DNA of 6,963 nucleotides from an uncultured Collinsella sp. (GCA_900547345.1 URGG01000095.1:1-6963); one strand, 5' to 3'; shown: positions 1-6,828, numbered from the stretch's first letter. Made by a program: numbers and translations. The notes: generated by a model not told the origin, from the letters alone.

Positions 1-3000
1 CTACGATCCCGCCCGTAGGGCGGGCTCGCCGCCCCCAGGCGGTCGCAACGGTCGTGCGCGAGCTCGAACAGGTTGTCCGCCGTGGCGTACCAGGCCTTTT
101 CGGGCAGCGACAGGTCGACGTGGAACTCGCGCGACTGCGCATGCTTGTAGAAATAGGTCTTGCGGATTACGTCGGTCATGCGCGCCTCGATGACCTCGAG
201 CCCGTTGTCCTCGAGGTAGCGCTCGATCTCGTGGTTGGCGCCGAGATGGAAATTGAGCAGGTACTCGCCCACGATGAGAACGGTCGGATGCGGGTTCGAG
301 CGGTCGTACGGAACGGCGTCCATGATCGCAAGCGCGCGTTTGAAGCCCGTCGCCTGGCCTCTCAGCCCGGAGCGCTCCATGCCCTCGATAACCTCATCGA
401 GCGCGCGGTCGAACGCAGCGTCCGCCGCGCCCTTCTCGAGCTCGTAGGGACGGATGCGCCTAAGCATGGCCTCGAGGGCATCGATCATGGGAAGACCGTA
501 GGCGATCTGGATGCTCGGGCCAAGGCCGAGCTTGAAGCCCGGATGCGCATTGTGGGCATCGACGTCGTCGTTGGTGAGCACCGGGACATAGTCGTATCCC
601 GCGTCGTCGAGCGCGCGGCGCAGCAGGGGCATGTAGTGCGTCAGGCGGCAGTCGCCGATATACTTGCCAGTCACCACGGCGACGTCGTGCGGGTCGTACT
701 TACCGCTCTCGAGTGCCGCGAGCGCCTCGCCGATCACGATTTGCGCGGGGAAGCAGATGTCGTTGTGCACATAGCGTTTGCCCAGGCGGATGGCATCCTC
801 GCGCCCGATATCAAGGGCCTCGGCGCGCACGCCCTGATTGCGCATCGCCGCGGTCATGAGCCTGCAGAACGCATGGGAGGTGTTGGGGACCAGCGCGATC
901 TTGTCGTGCCGGTCGCGCTTGGTGTACTTGACCTTATACGGGTCGTCGAGCGGATGGACCGCGTGCACCCGGGCGCCCTCGGCACGCTCCTCCGCGCGAC
1001 GACGGTTGACCGACTCGATAAACGAACGCACGCGAATGCCCATGGGACCGGCGACGTCGCTCTCATCGAGCTTGATCATCATCGGAACCTTGGAGCCCAT
1101 CTCGCCCATCATGCGCGCGATCTCGTCGGTGAGATACGCATCGTGGCCGCAGCCGAAGCTGCCCATCTGCACGAGCTCGAGCTCGGGCGTCGATGCGACG
1201 ATGACCGCGCACGACAGCATGCGCGCATGGTAGTTGTTCACGATGTCGATGCGGCTGTTGGAAAGATCGACGTTGCAGACCCCCGGCACCGCATCGGGCG
1301 TCAGCACGGGGATGCCGCGCTCAGAGAAGAGCTTGGGCAGCCCGTGGTTGACCAGCGGGTCGTTGTGGTACGGGCGCGAAGCGATCACCACCGCGTAGCC
1401 GCCGTCCTCGCGCACGTTCTCGAGCACCTGCCTGCCGCGCAGCTGCAGCTGGTTCTCAAACGTCTCCTGCGCGCGGTCCGCCTGCTCGGTCGCCTTGGCA
1501 ACCAGGTCGGCATCGATATCGAAGGTCTCCTTGCACCACGCCTTGAGCTGGCGGTTTCGGTCGCCCTCGTCGTACCAGTGGAACAGCGGCGTATCGAACG
1601 GAACGCCGAAACGCTCCTCCGGGTTATCGGAATTGCGCATCACATAGGGGTATCCCTTTACGACGGCGCACATCCACTCGCTGGTAGAGGCGGTGTTTTC
1701 GGTGGGCACCGTCGTGATGATGGGCATGAAGATGCGGTCGACGCCGGCGTCGACGAGATTGCGGATGTGCCCGTGGACGAGCTTGGCCGGGAAGCACACG
1801 GTGTCGGATGTGACGTGCGCCAGACCGCGCTCGTACATCGCCTTGGTGCTGCGTCCCGAGACGCGCACCTTAAAGCCGAGCGTGCTGAAGAACGTCGACC
1901 AGAACGGCATGGTGTCCCAGAACTCGAGCACACGGGGAATGCCGATCGTGACATCGCGCCCCCCGCAGACGGGAACCGTGGGGCACGACTCGAACAGCAG
2001 CTTCTCGCGGTCGACAAAGAGATTGGGGGCAGCCGCGGTCCGGTCGCGCCCCGTGCCGGGTGCCTGTGCCTCGCAAGCACCCTGCGGACGCAGCTCCTCC
2101 GCCGCGGGAACCTCGCGCACGAGCTCATCCCATGAGATGGCGCCGCCGCGCGGGCAGCGATTGCCCGTGACGTAAAGCGAGCCGTCGCCAAATGCCACGA
2201 CCGCGCGCTGGCAGCGGTTGTTGCACCGACGGCAGGTAACGCCGCCGAACTCGCGATGCTCGAAGCGCTCCACGGCATCGAGCCCGATAAACGACGTGCC
2301 GGCGTCGCCCTTGCGGCATTCCTCGCGCGCGAGCAGGGCGATACCGATAGCGCCCATCAGCCCCGGGTGGGGCGCACGCGTGACGGGTTTGCCCAAATAC
2401 TGCTCGAATGCGCGCAGCACCGCGTCGTTTCGGAACGTGCCGCCCTGGACGACGACTTTGTCGCCCAGACGGTTGAGATTTGAAACGCGAATGACCTTGG
2501 TGAACACGTTCTCGATAATCGAACGGCAGAGACCGGCCATGATGTCGCCCGGACCCTTACCGCGCCGCTGCTCGGAAACGACGCTGCTGTTCATGAACAC
2601 CGTGCAGCGCCTGCCGAGAACGGCGGGGGCTTTGGACGAAAATGCCTCGCTCGCGATATCCTCAACGGCTATTCCGAGGTTTTTGGCAAAACCCTCGAGG
2701 AACGAGCCGCAGCCCGCAGAGCACGCCTCGTTGACGACGATATCGGTCAGCACGCCGTGGTTGAGCCAGATGGCCTTCATATCCTGTCCGCCGATGTCGA
2801 GCACGAAGGTCGCATCTGGAACGCATGCGCACGCGGCGCGGGCGTGCGCGACCGTCTCGACCGTATGGTAGTCGGCGTGGAACGCGCGCGCGAAAAGCTC
2901 CTCGCCGTATCCCGTGGTGCCCACGGCATCGATCGCAAGCGTGACTCCCGCTGTCTCCCAGCGGTTCTTCAAGCTGACAAGACCCTGTTGGGCGACGTCG

Positions 3001-4112
3001 AGCGGTCTGCCGTTATTAGACGCGTAGAACGAATCGACAAGCTCACCCGCCTCATCGACCAGGGCGAACTTGGTCGTCGTGCTCCCCGAATCGATACCGA
3101 GCGCCACACGCACCGTCTCTCCGGGCGCATACGCATCCGGACCCTTTGCCGGCGTCTCTTTGCCATGGCGTGCCGTAAAATCCGCCTGCTCGGCAGGTGT
3201 GGCAAAAAAGGGCTGGGCAAGACGTCCCTCCCCGCTTGCGGGCGCGACCGTCTCGAGCTTATCCAGCCGGACAAAAGCGTCGGGAAGGTCAATCGGTTGG
3301 GACGATGCGAACATGTCGGTCAGCGACAGGGCGGCACCGCGCGCGACCATGATCTGCGGATCGCGCGGGACGATAACCTGATCGTCCGATAGATTCAGTT
3401 GCTCCCGGAACACGCGGACCAGCGTGGGGTTGTAGGCGAGCGTACCGCCCTCGAAGATTACCGGCGGCTCGATGTCGATACCCTGGGCCAGACCGCCGAT
3501 CGTTTGGCGGGCGACCGCGTGAAGCGCCGAAAGCGCCAGGTCGGTGGTAGGAATGCCCTCGTTGAGCAGCGGCTGGATATCGGTCTTTGCGTACACGCCG
3601 CAGCGGCCCGAGACCTCGTGGACGGTCGTTCCCCGGCTTGCGAGCTGCTCGAACTCGCCCGATTCGGTGCCGACCCCCATGAGCTTTGCCATCTCGTCGA
3701 TAAATGCACCGGTACCGCCTGCGCACGAGCCGTTCATGCGCATGTCGGCAACCTCGATGTCTCCCTTATCGTTGGTGCGGAAGAAGATCATCTTGGCGTC
3801 TTGGCCGCCCAGCTCGATGGCGCAGCGCGTCTGCGGATAGAACCTGCTGATCGCGAGCGCGTTGGCGACCACCTCCTGAACGTACGAGGCGCCCAGCGCG
3901 GTCGCGATATCGCGCGCACCCGAGCCGGTCACCGCAACGCGCAGTGACTCATGGGGAAAGCGCTCGGCGAGCTCGCCGAGCATGGCGCGCACGCTCGCTG
4001 TCTGACACGCCCCGTGGCGGCGATATCCCCACCACGCCTCGGTCATATCCTCGTGCATCGCGTAAACTTTGGTCGTCGTCGACCCTACGTCCAGTCCTAC
4101 TAGCAACGCCAT
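1..4112 (-). CDS. Giant acyl-CoA dehydratase activase-related protein (two BadF/HgdC ATPase modules + DUF2229 + dehydratase-like region), partial at the 3' end
   Basis: Family role: HgdC-type activators use ATP to push one low-potential electron from a [4Fe-4S] cluster into a 2-hydroxyacyl-CoA dehydratase or benzoyl-CoA reductase in the cytoplasm. Seen: 1,370 codons in one frame with no stop, still open at the left edge. Module 1 has the phosphate loop GLDVGSTTTK (6-15), IELGGQDAK (99-107), Cys130 in GSCAGGTG, Cys171 in SGRCGVY and an EGGT motif near 221-224. Module 2 repeats these: GIDSGSTTTK (339-348), IGGQDMK (440-446), Cys464, Cys503 in GRRCTVF and QGGT (556-559). A knuckle C627-X2-C630-X3-C634-X18-C653 follows, then DUF2229 from about 720 with Cys773 in CFPAK, then a dehydratase-like region with Cys988, Cys1120 in CFPAQ and Cys1155. 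The ATG at 4112 was chosen because the phosphate loop begins five residues later; GGAG lies 4 nt upstream, a tight spacing. Family members are long (about 1,400-1,500 residues from memory), so little should be missing. The substrate is unknown. The family call is firm; a role in a specific pathway is not. Confidence 0.93.
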   Translation of the reverse strand, partial: MALLVGLDVGSTTTKVYAMHEDMTEAWWGYRRHGACQTASVRAMLGELAERFPHESLRVAVTGSGARDIATALGASYVQEVVANALAISRFYPQTRCAIELGGQDAKMIFFRTNDKGDIEVADMRMNGSCAGGTGAFIDEMAKLMGVGTESGEFEQLASRGTTVHEVSGRCGVYAKTDIQPLLNEGIPTTDLALSALHAVARQTIGGLAQGIDIEPPVIFEGGTLAYNPTLVRVFREQLNLSDDQVIVPRDPQIMVARGAALSLTDMFASSQPIDLPDAFVRLDKLETVAPASGEGRLAQPFFATPAEQADFTARHGKETPAKGPDAYAPGETVRVALGIDSGSTTTKFALVDEAGELVDSFYASNNGRPLDVAQQGLVSLKNRWETAGVTLAIDAVGTTGYGEELFARAFHADYHTVETVAHARAACACVPDATFVLDIGGQDMKAIWLNHGVLTDIVVNEACSAGCGSFLEGFAKNLGIAVEDIASEAFSSKAPAVLGRRCTVFMNSSVVSEQRRGKGPGDIMAGLCRSIIENVFTKVIRVSNLNRLGDKVVVQGGTFRNDAVLRAFEQYLGKPVTRAPHPGLMGAIGIALLAREECRKGDAGTSFIGLDAVERFEHREFGGVTCRRCNNRCQRAVVAFGDGSLYVTGNRCPRGGAISWDELVREVPAAEELRPQGACEAQAPGTGRDRTAAAPNLFVDREKLLFESCPTVPVCGGRDVTIGIPRVLEFWDTMPFWSTFFSTLGFKVRVSGRSTKAMYERGLAHVTSDTVCFPAKLVHGHIRNLVDAGVDRIFMPIITTVPTENTASTSEWMCAVVKGYPYVMRNSDNPEERFGVPFDTPLFHWYDEGDRNRQLKAWCKETFDIDADLVAKATEQADRAQETFENQLQLRGRQVLENVREDGGYAVVIASRPYHNDPLVNHGLPKLFSERGIPVLTPDAVPGVCNVDLSNSRIDIVNNYHARMLSCAVIVASTPELELVQMGSFGCGHDAYLTDEIARMMGEMGSKVPMMIKLDESDVAGPMGIRVRSFIESVNRRRAEERAEGARVHAVHPLDDPYKVKYTKRDRHDKIALVPNTSHAFCRLMTAAMRNQGVRAEALDIGREDAIRLGKRYVHNDICFPAQIVIGEALAALESGKYDPHDVAVVTGKYIGDCRLTHYMPLLRRALDDAGYDYVPVLTNDDVDAHNAHPGFKLGLGPSIQIAYGLPMIDALEAMLRRIRPYELEKGAADAAFDRALDEVIEGMERSGLRGQATGFKRALAIMDAVPYDRSNPHPTVLIVGEYLLNFHLGANHEIERYLEDNGLEVIEARMTDVIRKTYFYKHAQSREFHVDLSLPEKAWYATADNLFELAHDRCDRLGAASPPYGRDR

Positions 4113-4116
4113 AATG

Positions 4117-4120
4117 CTCC
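4117..4120 (-). promoter_or_regulatory. Ribosome binding site of the activase gene
   Basis: GGAG on the minus strand lies 4 nt before the ATG at 4112, inside a purine-rich leader (GAGAGACGGAG). The spacing is shorter than the usual 5-9 nt, so the upstream GAGA may contribute. No better start with a stronger site is visible. Confidence 0.5.
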
Positions 4121-4144
4121 GTCTCTCGCATTTTTCCCGCTAGA

Positions 4145-4153
4145 GATATACCA
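4145..4153 (-). promoter_or_regulatory. Candidate extended -10 promoter of the activase gene
   Basis: The minus strand reads TGG-TATATC, matching the TG-n plus TATAAT-like form of an extended -10 element (4 of 6 in the hexamer). A start of transcription near 4138 would leave a leader of about 26 nt. No good -35 hexamer is present; the position where it should lie is occupied by the palindrome at 4162-4182. That fits a promoter that relies on the extended -10 and is controlled by a protein bound over the -35 region. This is an inference from motif matching only. Confidence 0.4.
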
Positions 4154-4161
4154 CTCTACGT

Positions 4162-4182
4162 AATACAACAGACTGTTGTATT
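4162..4182. promoter_or_regulatory. Perfect palindromic operator-like site upstream of the activase gene
   Basis: Two perfect 10-base arms, AATACAACAG and CTGTTGTATT, flank one central base. The site lies 50-70 nt upstream of the activase start, in a short AT-rich patch within an otherwise GC-rich sequence, and spans the expected -35 position. No T-run follows it on either strand, so it does not look like a terminator. Size and symmetry suit a dimeric helix-turn-helix repressor such as a TetR- or GntR-type protein. I do not recognise the motif as that of a named regulator, and no regulator gene is in the window. Confidence 0.65.
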
Positions 4183-4191
4183 TAAACTCCG

Positions 4192-4227
4192 TATAAAAAG
4201 CGGCTGCCGAAACGCTTCAGCAGCCGC
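4192..4227 (-). terminator. Rho-independent terminator after the DUF2798 gene
   Basis: The minus strand carries GCGGCTGC (4227-4220), a 12-nt loop, and GCAGCCGC (4207-4200), a perfect 8-bp GC-rich stem followed at once by TTTTTATAC. This is a textbook intrinsic terminator for leftward transcription. It ends transcripts from the DUF2798 gene and separates that gene from the activase promoter about 40 nt further on. Confidence 0.85.
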
Positions 4228-4393
4228 CGAATGCACCAACAGATTGTTCTGCGCGCTAGCACGTCGGGCAACGGAGCAGCACGGGCCCTCCGGTCATGCG
4301 CACCGCTCACGCCCGCGATGTCGCCGAGAGAGCTATCCACGCTTAGGGCTCCAACCAAGCAAGTCGCCCGCGCTCAGCAGATCCCTAAGCGAG
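4228..4393 (-). other. GC-rich transcribed 3' region with hairpin potential between the DUF2798 stop and its terminator
   Basis: This 166-nt stretch has no credible gene. On the minus strand a 9-bp perfect inverted repeat, CGCTTAGGG (4391-4383) with CCCTAAGCG (4348-4340), encloses 34 nt just after the stop codon. Outside it, AGCT and GAG/CTC segments could extend the stem. Further on, CGGT/ACCG (4305-4291) and CGGAG/CTCCG (4292-4272) could form small hairpins. Together with the terminator this makes a possible 3'-UTR of about 200 nt or a small structured RNA. I could not match it to tRNA, SRP RNA, tmRNA or a known riboswitch. Confidence 0.3.
4237..4248. promoter_or_regulatory. Possible degenerate second copy of the operator core
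   Basis: CAACAGATTGTT matches the core of the main palindrome (CAACAGACTGTT at 4166-4177) at 11 of 12 bases. The two cores are 71 bp apart, one on each side of the terminator. The outer bases of the main palindrome are not conserved here. It could be an auxiliary site for DNA looping or a chance match. Confidence 0.25.
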
Positions 4394-4942
4394 CTACTCG
4401 CACTCAGGAGCCATAGCCTGCTCCAAGAGCTCGGCATGCTCCTCCTCGAAAACCGTCCCCACAGGGAAGGCGCGACGGAAGACGAAGCGGGAAATCGGAC
4501 CGGCTACCAAAAGGTTCCACGGCAGCGCCATCACAAAATTATGCGGGATGTTGATCATCCAGATCGCGGGCACGGAATACAGGTTCGCAAGGATGCCGCC
4601 GGGCATGTGCGTCAGACCCTCACAGGCACCGTACAGCGACATGATGATGACCATGGGAACGACCATGCAGGAGCTGACGGCGAGCGTCATGGCAAGTGGC
4701 GAGCTCTTGCCCGGCGTGACCAAGTACTTAAAGGCGAAACCCTTGGCGAGCGGGCTGGCGACGAACCAGTCGCAGCACATGGCAAAAATGTAGGCAACGG
4801 GGAAGCCGAGCCACGCAGTGGCAACGACCTCGCCGTTGATGGCCCCGTGCTGCAGGGCAACGTTGTAGATGCTCATCCAGAGCACCATGCAAAAGCACAT
4901 GATAAAGGTGAACAGCAGGCTCTCTCGTTTGTTGATAGGCAT
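4394..4942 (-). CDS. DUF2798 family membrane protein (two repeats)
   Basis: This is a 182-residue integral membrane protein with four hydrophobic segments at about 6-27, 43-62, 84-106 and 122-147. It reads as two DUF2798-like repeats (about 4-75 and 80-155), each with a paired-helix layout. The first starts with the typical NKRESLLFT and MSIYN motifs; the second has the related PMVIIMSLYG and PHNFVMALPWN. The acidic tail is probably cytoplasmic. The family's function is unknown, and nothing here indicates a substrate. I chose the ATG at 4942 because the family begins at this point. An upstream TTG at 5002 would add 20 residues encoded inside a terminator hairpin. A GAGAGG lies about 12 nt before the ATG, slightly far for a ribosome site. 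The stop is TAG, followed by a hairpin-rich region and a strong terminator, so the gene appears to be transcribed alone. Confidence 0.85.
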   Translation of the reverse strand: MPINKRESLLFTFIMCFCMVLWMSIYNVALQHGAINGEVVATAWLGFPVAYIFAMCCDWFVASPLAKGFAFKYLVTPGKSSPLAMTLAVSSCMVVPMVIIMSLYGACEGLTHMPGGILANLYSVPAIWMINIPHNFVMALPWNLLVAGPISRFVFRRAFPVGTVFEEEHAELLEQAMAPECE

Positions 4943-4986
4943 AAAGGGCAGATTCCTCTCTGTGTTGTACCGCGGCGCCACGCAAC

Positions 4987-5037
4987 AAAAACGGGCGGGC
5001 AAGATGGAGCTGTTGGAACTTCATCTCGCCCGCCCGT
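4987..5037 (-). terminator. Long-stem intrinsic terminator (or attenuator) just upstream of the DUF2798 gene
   Basis: On the minus strand ACGGGCGGGC (5037-5028) pairs perfectly over 10 bp with GCCCGCCCGT (5000-4991). After one mismatch, a further AGATG/CATCT helix with a G-U pair extends the stem by about 8 bp. The final T of the stem and the next four bases form a run of five T. It is strongly formed for leftward transcription only. It may end transcripts from the ThrE-type gene 216 nt upstream. It also lies only 44 nt before the DUF2798 start, so it could be a leader attenuator. Confidence 0.8.
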
Positions 5038-5150
5038 GTTACGCGCGTCTGCGACTACTTATGTGGTGGAACTACCCTAACACGAACGGCGCGCGCTTCG
5101 TAAGCGTTGAGTTTGTGGAGATGCAGGGCACCAAAACCCCCGACCCCATA

Positions 5151-5217
5151 AGTTGCGGTGGAATACGGACTGTTTTGACCCTTTAAGCAACAATTCAGTC
5201 CCTATTTCACCGCAACT
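5151..5217. repeat. Imperfect inverted repeat, 22-base arms
   Basis: The left arm (5151-5172) begins AGTTGCGGTG and ends GGACTG. The right arm (5196-5217) is its reverse complement at 20 of 22 positions, and one of the two differences would be a G-U pair in RNA. The loop is 23 nt. No T-run follows on either strand, so it is not an ordinary terminator. Length and layout resemble a dispersed intergenic palindrome (REP- or MITE-like), but copy number cannot be seen from one window. Confidence 0.7.
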
Positions 5218-5220
5218 CAT

Positions 5221-5253
5221 TTGGTGCAAAGTAACCTGTCCCCCTTGCACCAA
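5221..5253. repeat. Perfect 9-bp inverted repeat abutting the exporter stop codon
   Basis: TTGGTGCAA (5221-5229) and TTGCACCAA (5245-5253) enclose a 15-nt loop, AGTAACCTGTCCCCC. The element ends exactly one base before the stop codon of the ThrE-type gene and is only 3 nt from the neighbouring 22-base-arm repeat. It lacks a T-run. It may be a short REP-like element; a role in protecting the 3' end of the exporter mRNA is also possible. Confidence 0.65.
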
Positions 5254-6822
5254 TTAGCTGGTATGGCGCCAGCGAGGGTCGGTGAGGGTTCTCGCCACGC
5301 CCAAGCCAACGGGCAGAAACGCCACGATGAGCACTGCGCGCACAAACCAGCCGAGCATGTTGACCGTGTCGAAGGTGCACATGTAATACATAGAGCGATA
5401 GAGATACAGACCGGGCACCATAATGACAATCGAAGGCACCGTGAGGGCGATGCGCGGGTAGGTGAGCTTGACTTCGGCCAAGCTTGCCAGCAGACCCGAT
5501 ACCAGCGCGCCGATAAACGCTGCTGCCTCGGGAGGCATTCCCGTGCTGAGGCCCAGGAAGGGAATCATCGTCGGCGCATCGACAAGGGTCAGACGCAGGG
5601 TATTGGACACGGCGCCGATCAACCCAGCTGCCGCGGCCATCTTTACCGGGCTGTTGAACATCACCGAGAAGCCGAATACGCCAACGAAGCTCATCACCAC
5701 GCGCAGGAGCGTAAGGGCAAGCGGCGAAAGGCCCAGTGGGGCAAAGTCGTCCGGCGCCAGGCCAACACACTCGGCAACCATCCAACCTACGAGCGTCGCC
5801 ATCACAATAATCGATACGGCATATGAAAGGCGCTCGATACCGCTTCGCATGTCGAGCTTGGCGATGTCGAGGCCCGCCGTAATGAGCGGAAAGCCGGGAA
5901 TCACAAAGAGCATGGCGCCGATATAGCCTTCTTGGTGCGACATTGCCCCCGGTATGACCTGGCCAAGGCCGAGCAATGCCAGCAGATACGAAACGCAAGC
6001 GAGCGCAACGCCGGTCGTCAGCGCGCTGAACTGACCAAGGCCTTGCTTGAGAATATGGGAGCGGGCAAAGTTGCCGACACCCGCGCCCACAAACGCGCAG
6101 GCCATCTCGATAGGGCCGCCGCCGAGCAAAAAGACGAAGGCGCCGCAAGCACAAGCTGCCGCAAGGCCCTGTTGCCAGGGAGAGTAATCGGGTTTTGAAC
6201 TCTCAACGGTCTTGAGCATCTCGTGGTATTCGTGCACGGTAAACCGGCGCCCATACGTCTCGATTTCCTTTAAGAAGCTCTCCATCATCCAAATGCGATG
6301 GGTATTGACTCCCGTTGTGGGCAGGCTGACAACCTCGTTAAAGCAGTGGCCATCTTCGATGCAGGTGCACTCAAACGACAGAAGACTTAAGTCAACGTGG
6401 ATGGTGACACCGAGTACGGCGGCAACACGATTCATGGTATCGCGCACGCGCCAGGCACCCGTTCCGCTTGCCAGCATAAGCATGCCGGTGCGGCAGATGA
6501 TGGATGATTTATCGGTGAGCGGCGCATCGACGGCAAGCTCATCGCCTGCCGTCACGATCTGGTGCCAGTCAGTTTTCATATGGAGCGCGCCGGCACGAAC
6601 GCCGTGGTGCATGGGGGCTCTCGAAAGCAGCGAGTTAAGGCGCGAAGACTGTGGGGGCTCCGTTGATTCGTCCTCAACCTCATCAGTCTCTTCATCGACC
6701 AGATCAAAGGAATCAAGCGGCGCTGGCTCGCGACGGTCGATCAGCTCCTCGTCCTCATCATCAAAGTAATTGAACTGATCGAGCATGTCCTCTTCGATTG
6801 AACGCTCGCTCGCGTCGTCCAT
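5254..6822 (-). CDS. thrE: Threonine/serine exporter family protein (fused ThrE type)
   Basis: This 522-residue inner-membrane transporter combines both halves of the ThrE family in one chain, as in Corynebacterium ThrE; E. coli has them split as YjjP and YjjB. Residues 1-60 form a very acidic soluble extension. A cytoplasmic ThrE/DUF1212 region follows, with the family hallmark GMLMLASGTGAWRVRDTMNR (113-132) and a small Cys cluster (152, 154, 160). About ten hydrophobic segments run from 217 to 510. Each half has the proline-glycine signature: VIPGFPL (307-313) and VPGLYLYR (469-476). By family it exports threonine and serine by proton antiport, but YjjPB-type relatives handle other small acids such as succinate, so the substrate is uncertain. 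The start ATG has a good AGGGAG site 7 nt upstream. No partner gene lies beside it. The stop codon is immediately followed by palindromic repeats. Confidence 0.92.
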   Translation of the reverse strand: MDDASERSIEEDMLDQFNYFDDEDEELIDRREPAPLDSFDLVDEETDEVEDESTEPPQSSRLNSLLSRAPMHHGVRAGALHMKTDWHQIVTAGDELAVDAPLTDKSSIICRTGMLMLASGTGAWRVRDTMNRVAAVLGVTIHVDLSLLSFECTCIEDGHCFNEVVSLPTTGVNTHRIWMMESFLKEIETYGRRFTVHEYHEMLKTVESSKPDYSPWQQGLAAACACGAFVFLLGGGPIEMACAFVGAGVGNFARSHILKQGLGQFSALTTGVALACVSYLLALLGLGQVIPGAMSHQEGYIGAMLFVIPGFPLITAGLDIAKLDMRSGIERLSYAVSIIVMATLVGWMVAECVGLAPDDFAPLGLSPLALTLLRVVMSFVGVFGFSVMFNSPVKMAAAAGLIGAVSNTLRLTLVDAPTMIPFLGLSTGMPPEAAAFIGALVSGLLASLAEVKLTYPRIALTVPSIVIMVPGLYLYRSMYYMCTFDTVNMLGWFVRAVLIVAFLPVGLGVARTLTDPRWRHTS

Positions 6823-6828
6823 ATAGAC

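Larger units (their letters stand above)
5038..5253. other. Intergenic stretch without a credible gene, holding two palindromic repeats
   Basis: No convincing coding sequence lies here; short frames on either strand lack a ribosome site and run through the palindromes. The part nearest the exporter (5151-5253) is almost wholly two inverted repeats. The part from 5038 to 5150 shows nothing I recognise and no strong promoter, although a leftward promoter for the DUF2798 gene could lie in it. Confidence 0.6.

Noticed and set aside
54..2135. A 693-codon open frame on the plus strand
   Set aside because: It is antisense to the activase gene, whose minus-strand frame carries clear family motifs. 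The plus product is low-complexity, rich in Arg, Ala, Val and His and matches no family I know; GC-rich codon use creates such shadows.
2757..3947. Further plus-strand frames of 182-217 codons antisense to the activase gene
   Set aside because: They overlap the conserved ATPase modules, and their products look like random translations.
4943..5002. A longer start (TTG at 5002) for the DUF2798 gene
   Set aside because: The extra 20 residues would be encoded by the right half and T-run of the terminator hairpin, and the family begins at the ATG at 4942.
4244..5080. A 278-codon plus-strand frame opposite the DUF2798 gene
   Set aside because: The minus-strand frame gives a coherent four-helix membrane protein, whereas the plus product is polar and runs through both the 3' hairpin region and the terminator at 4987-5037.
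5082..5156. A 25-codon minus-strand frame starting with ATG in the 5038-5253 gap
   Set aside because: It has no ribosome site, starts inside the palindrome arm and has no recognisable product.
5207..6154. A 315-codon minus-strand frame overlapping the ThrE-type gene
   Set aside because: It is a frame-shifted reading of the exporter; the exporter frame has the family signatures, a strong ribosome site and a regular membrane-helix pattern.
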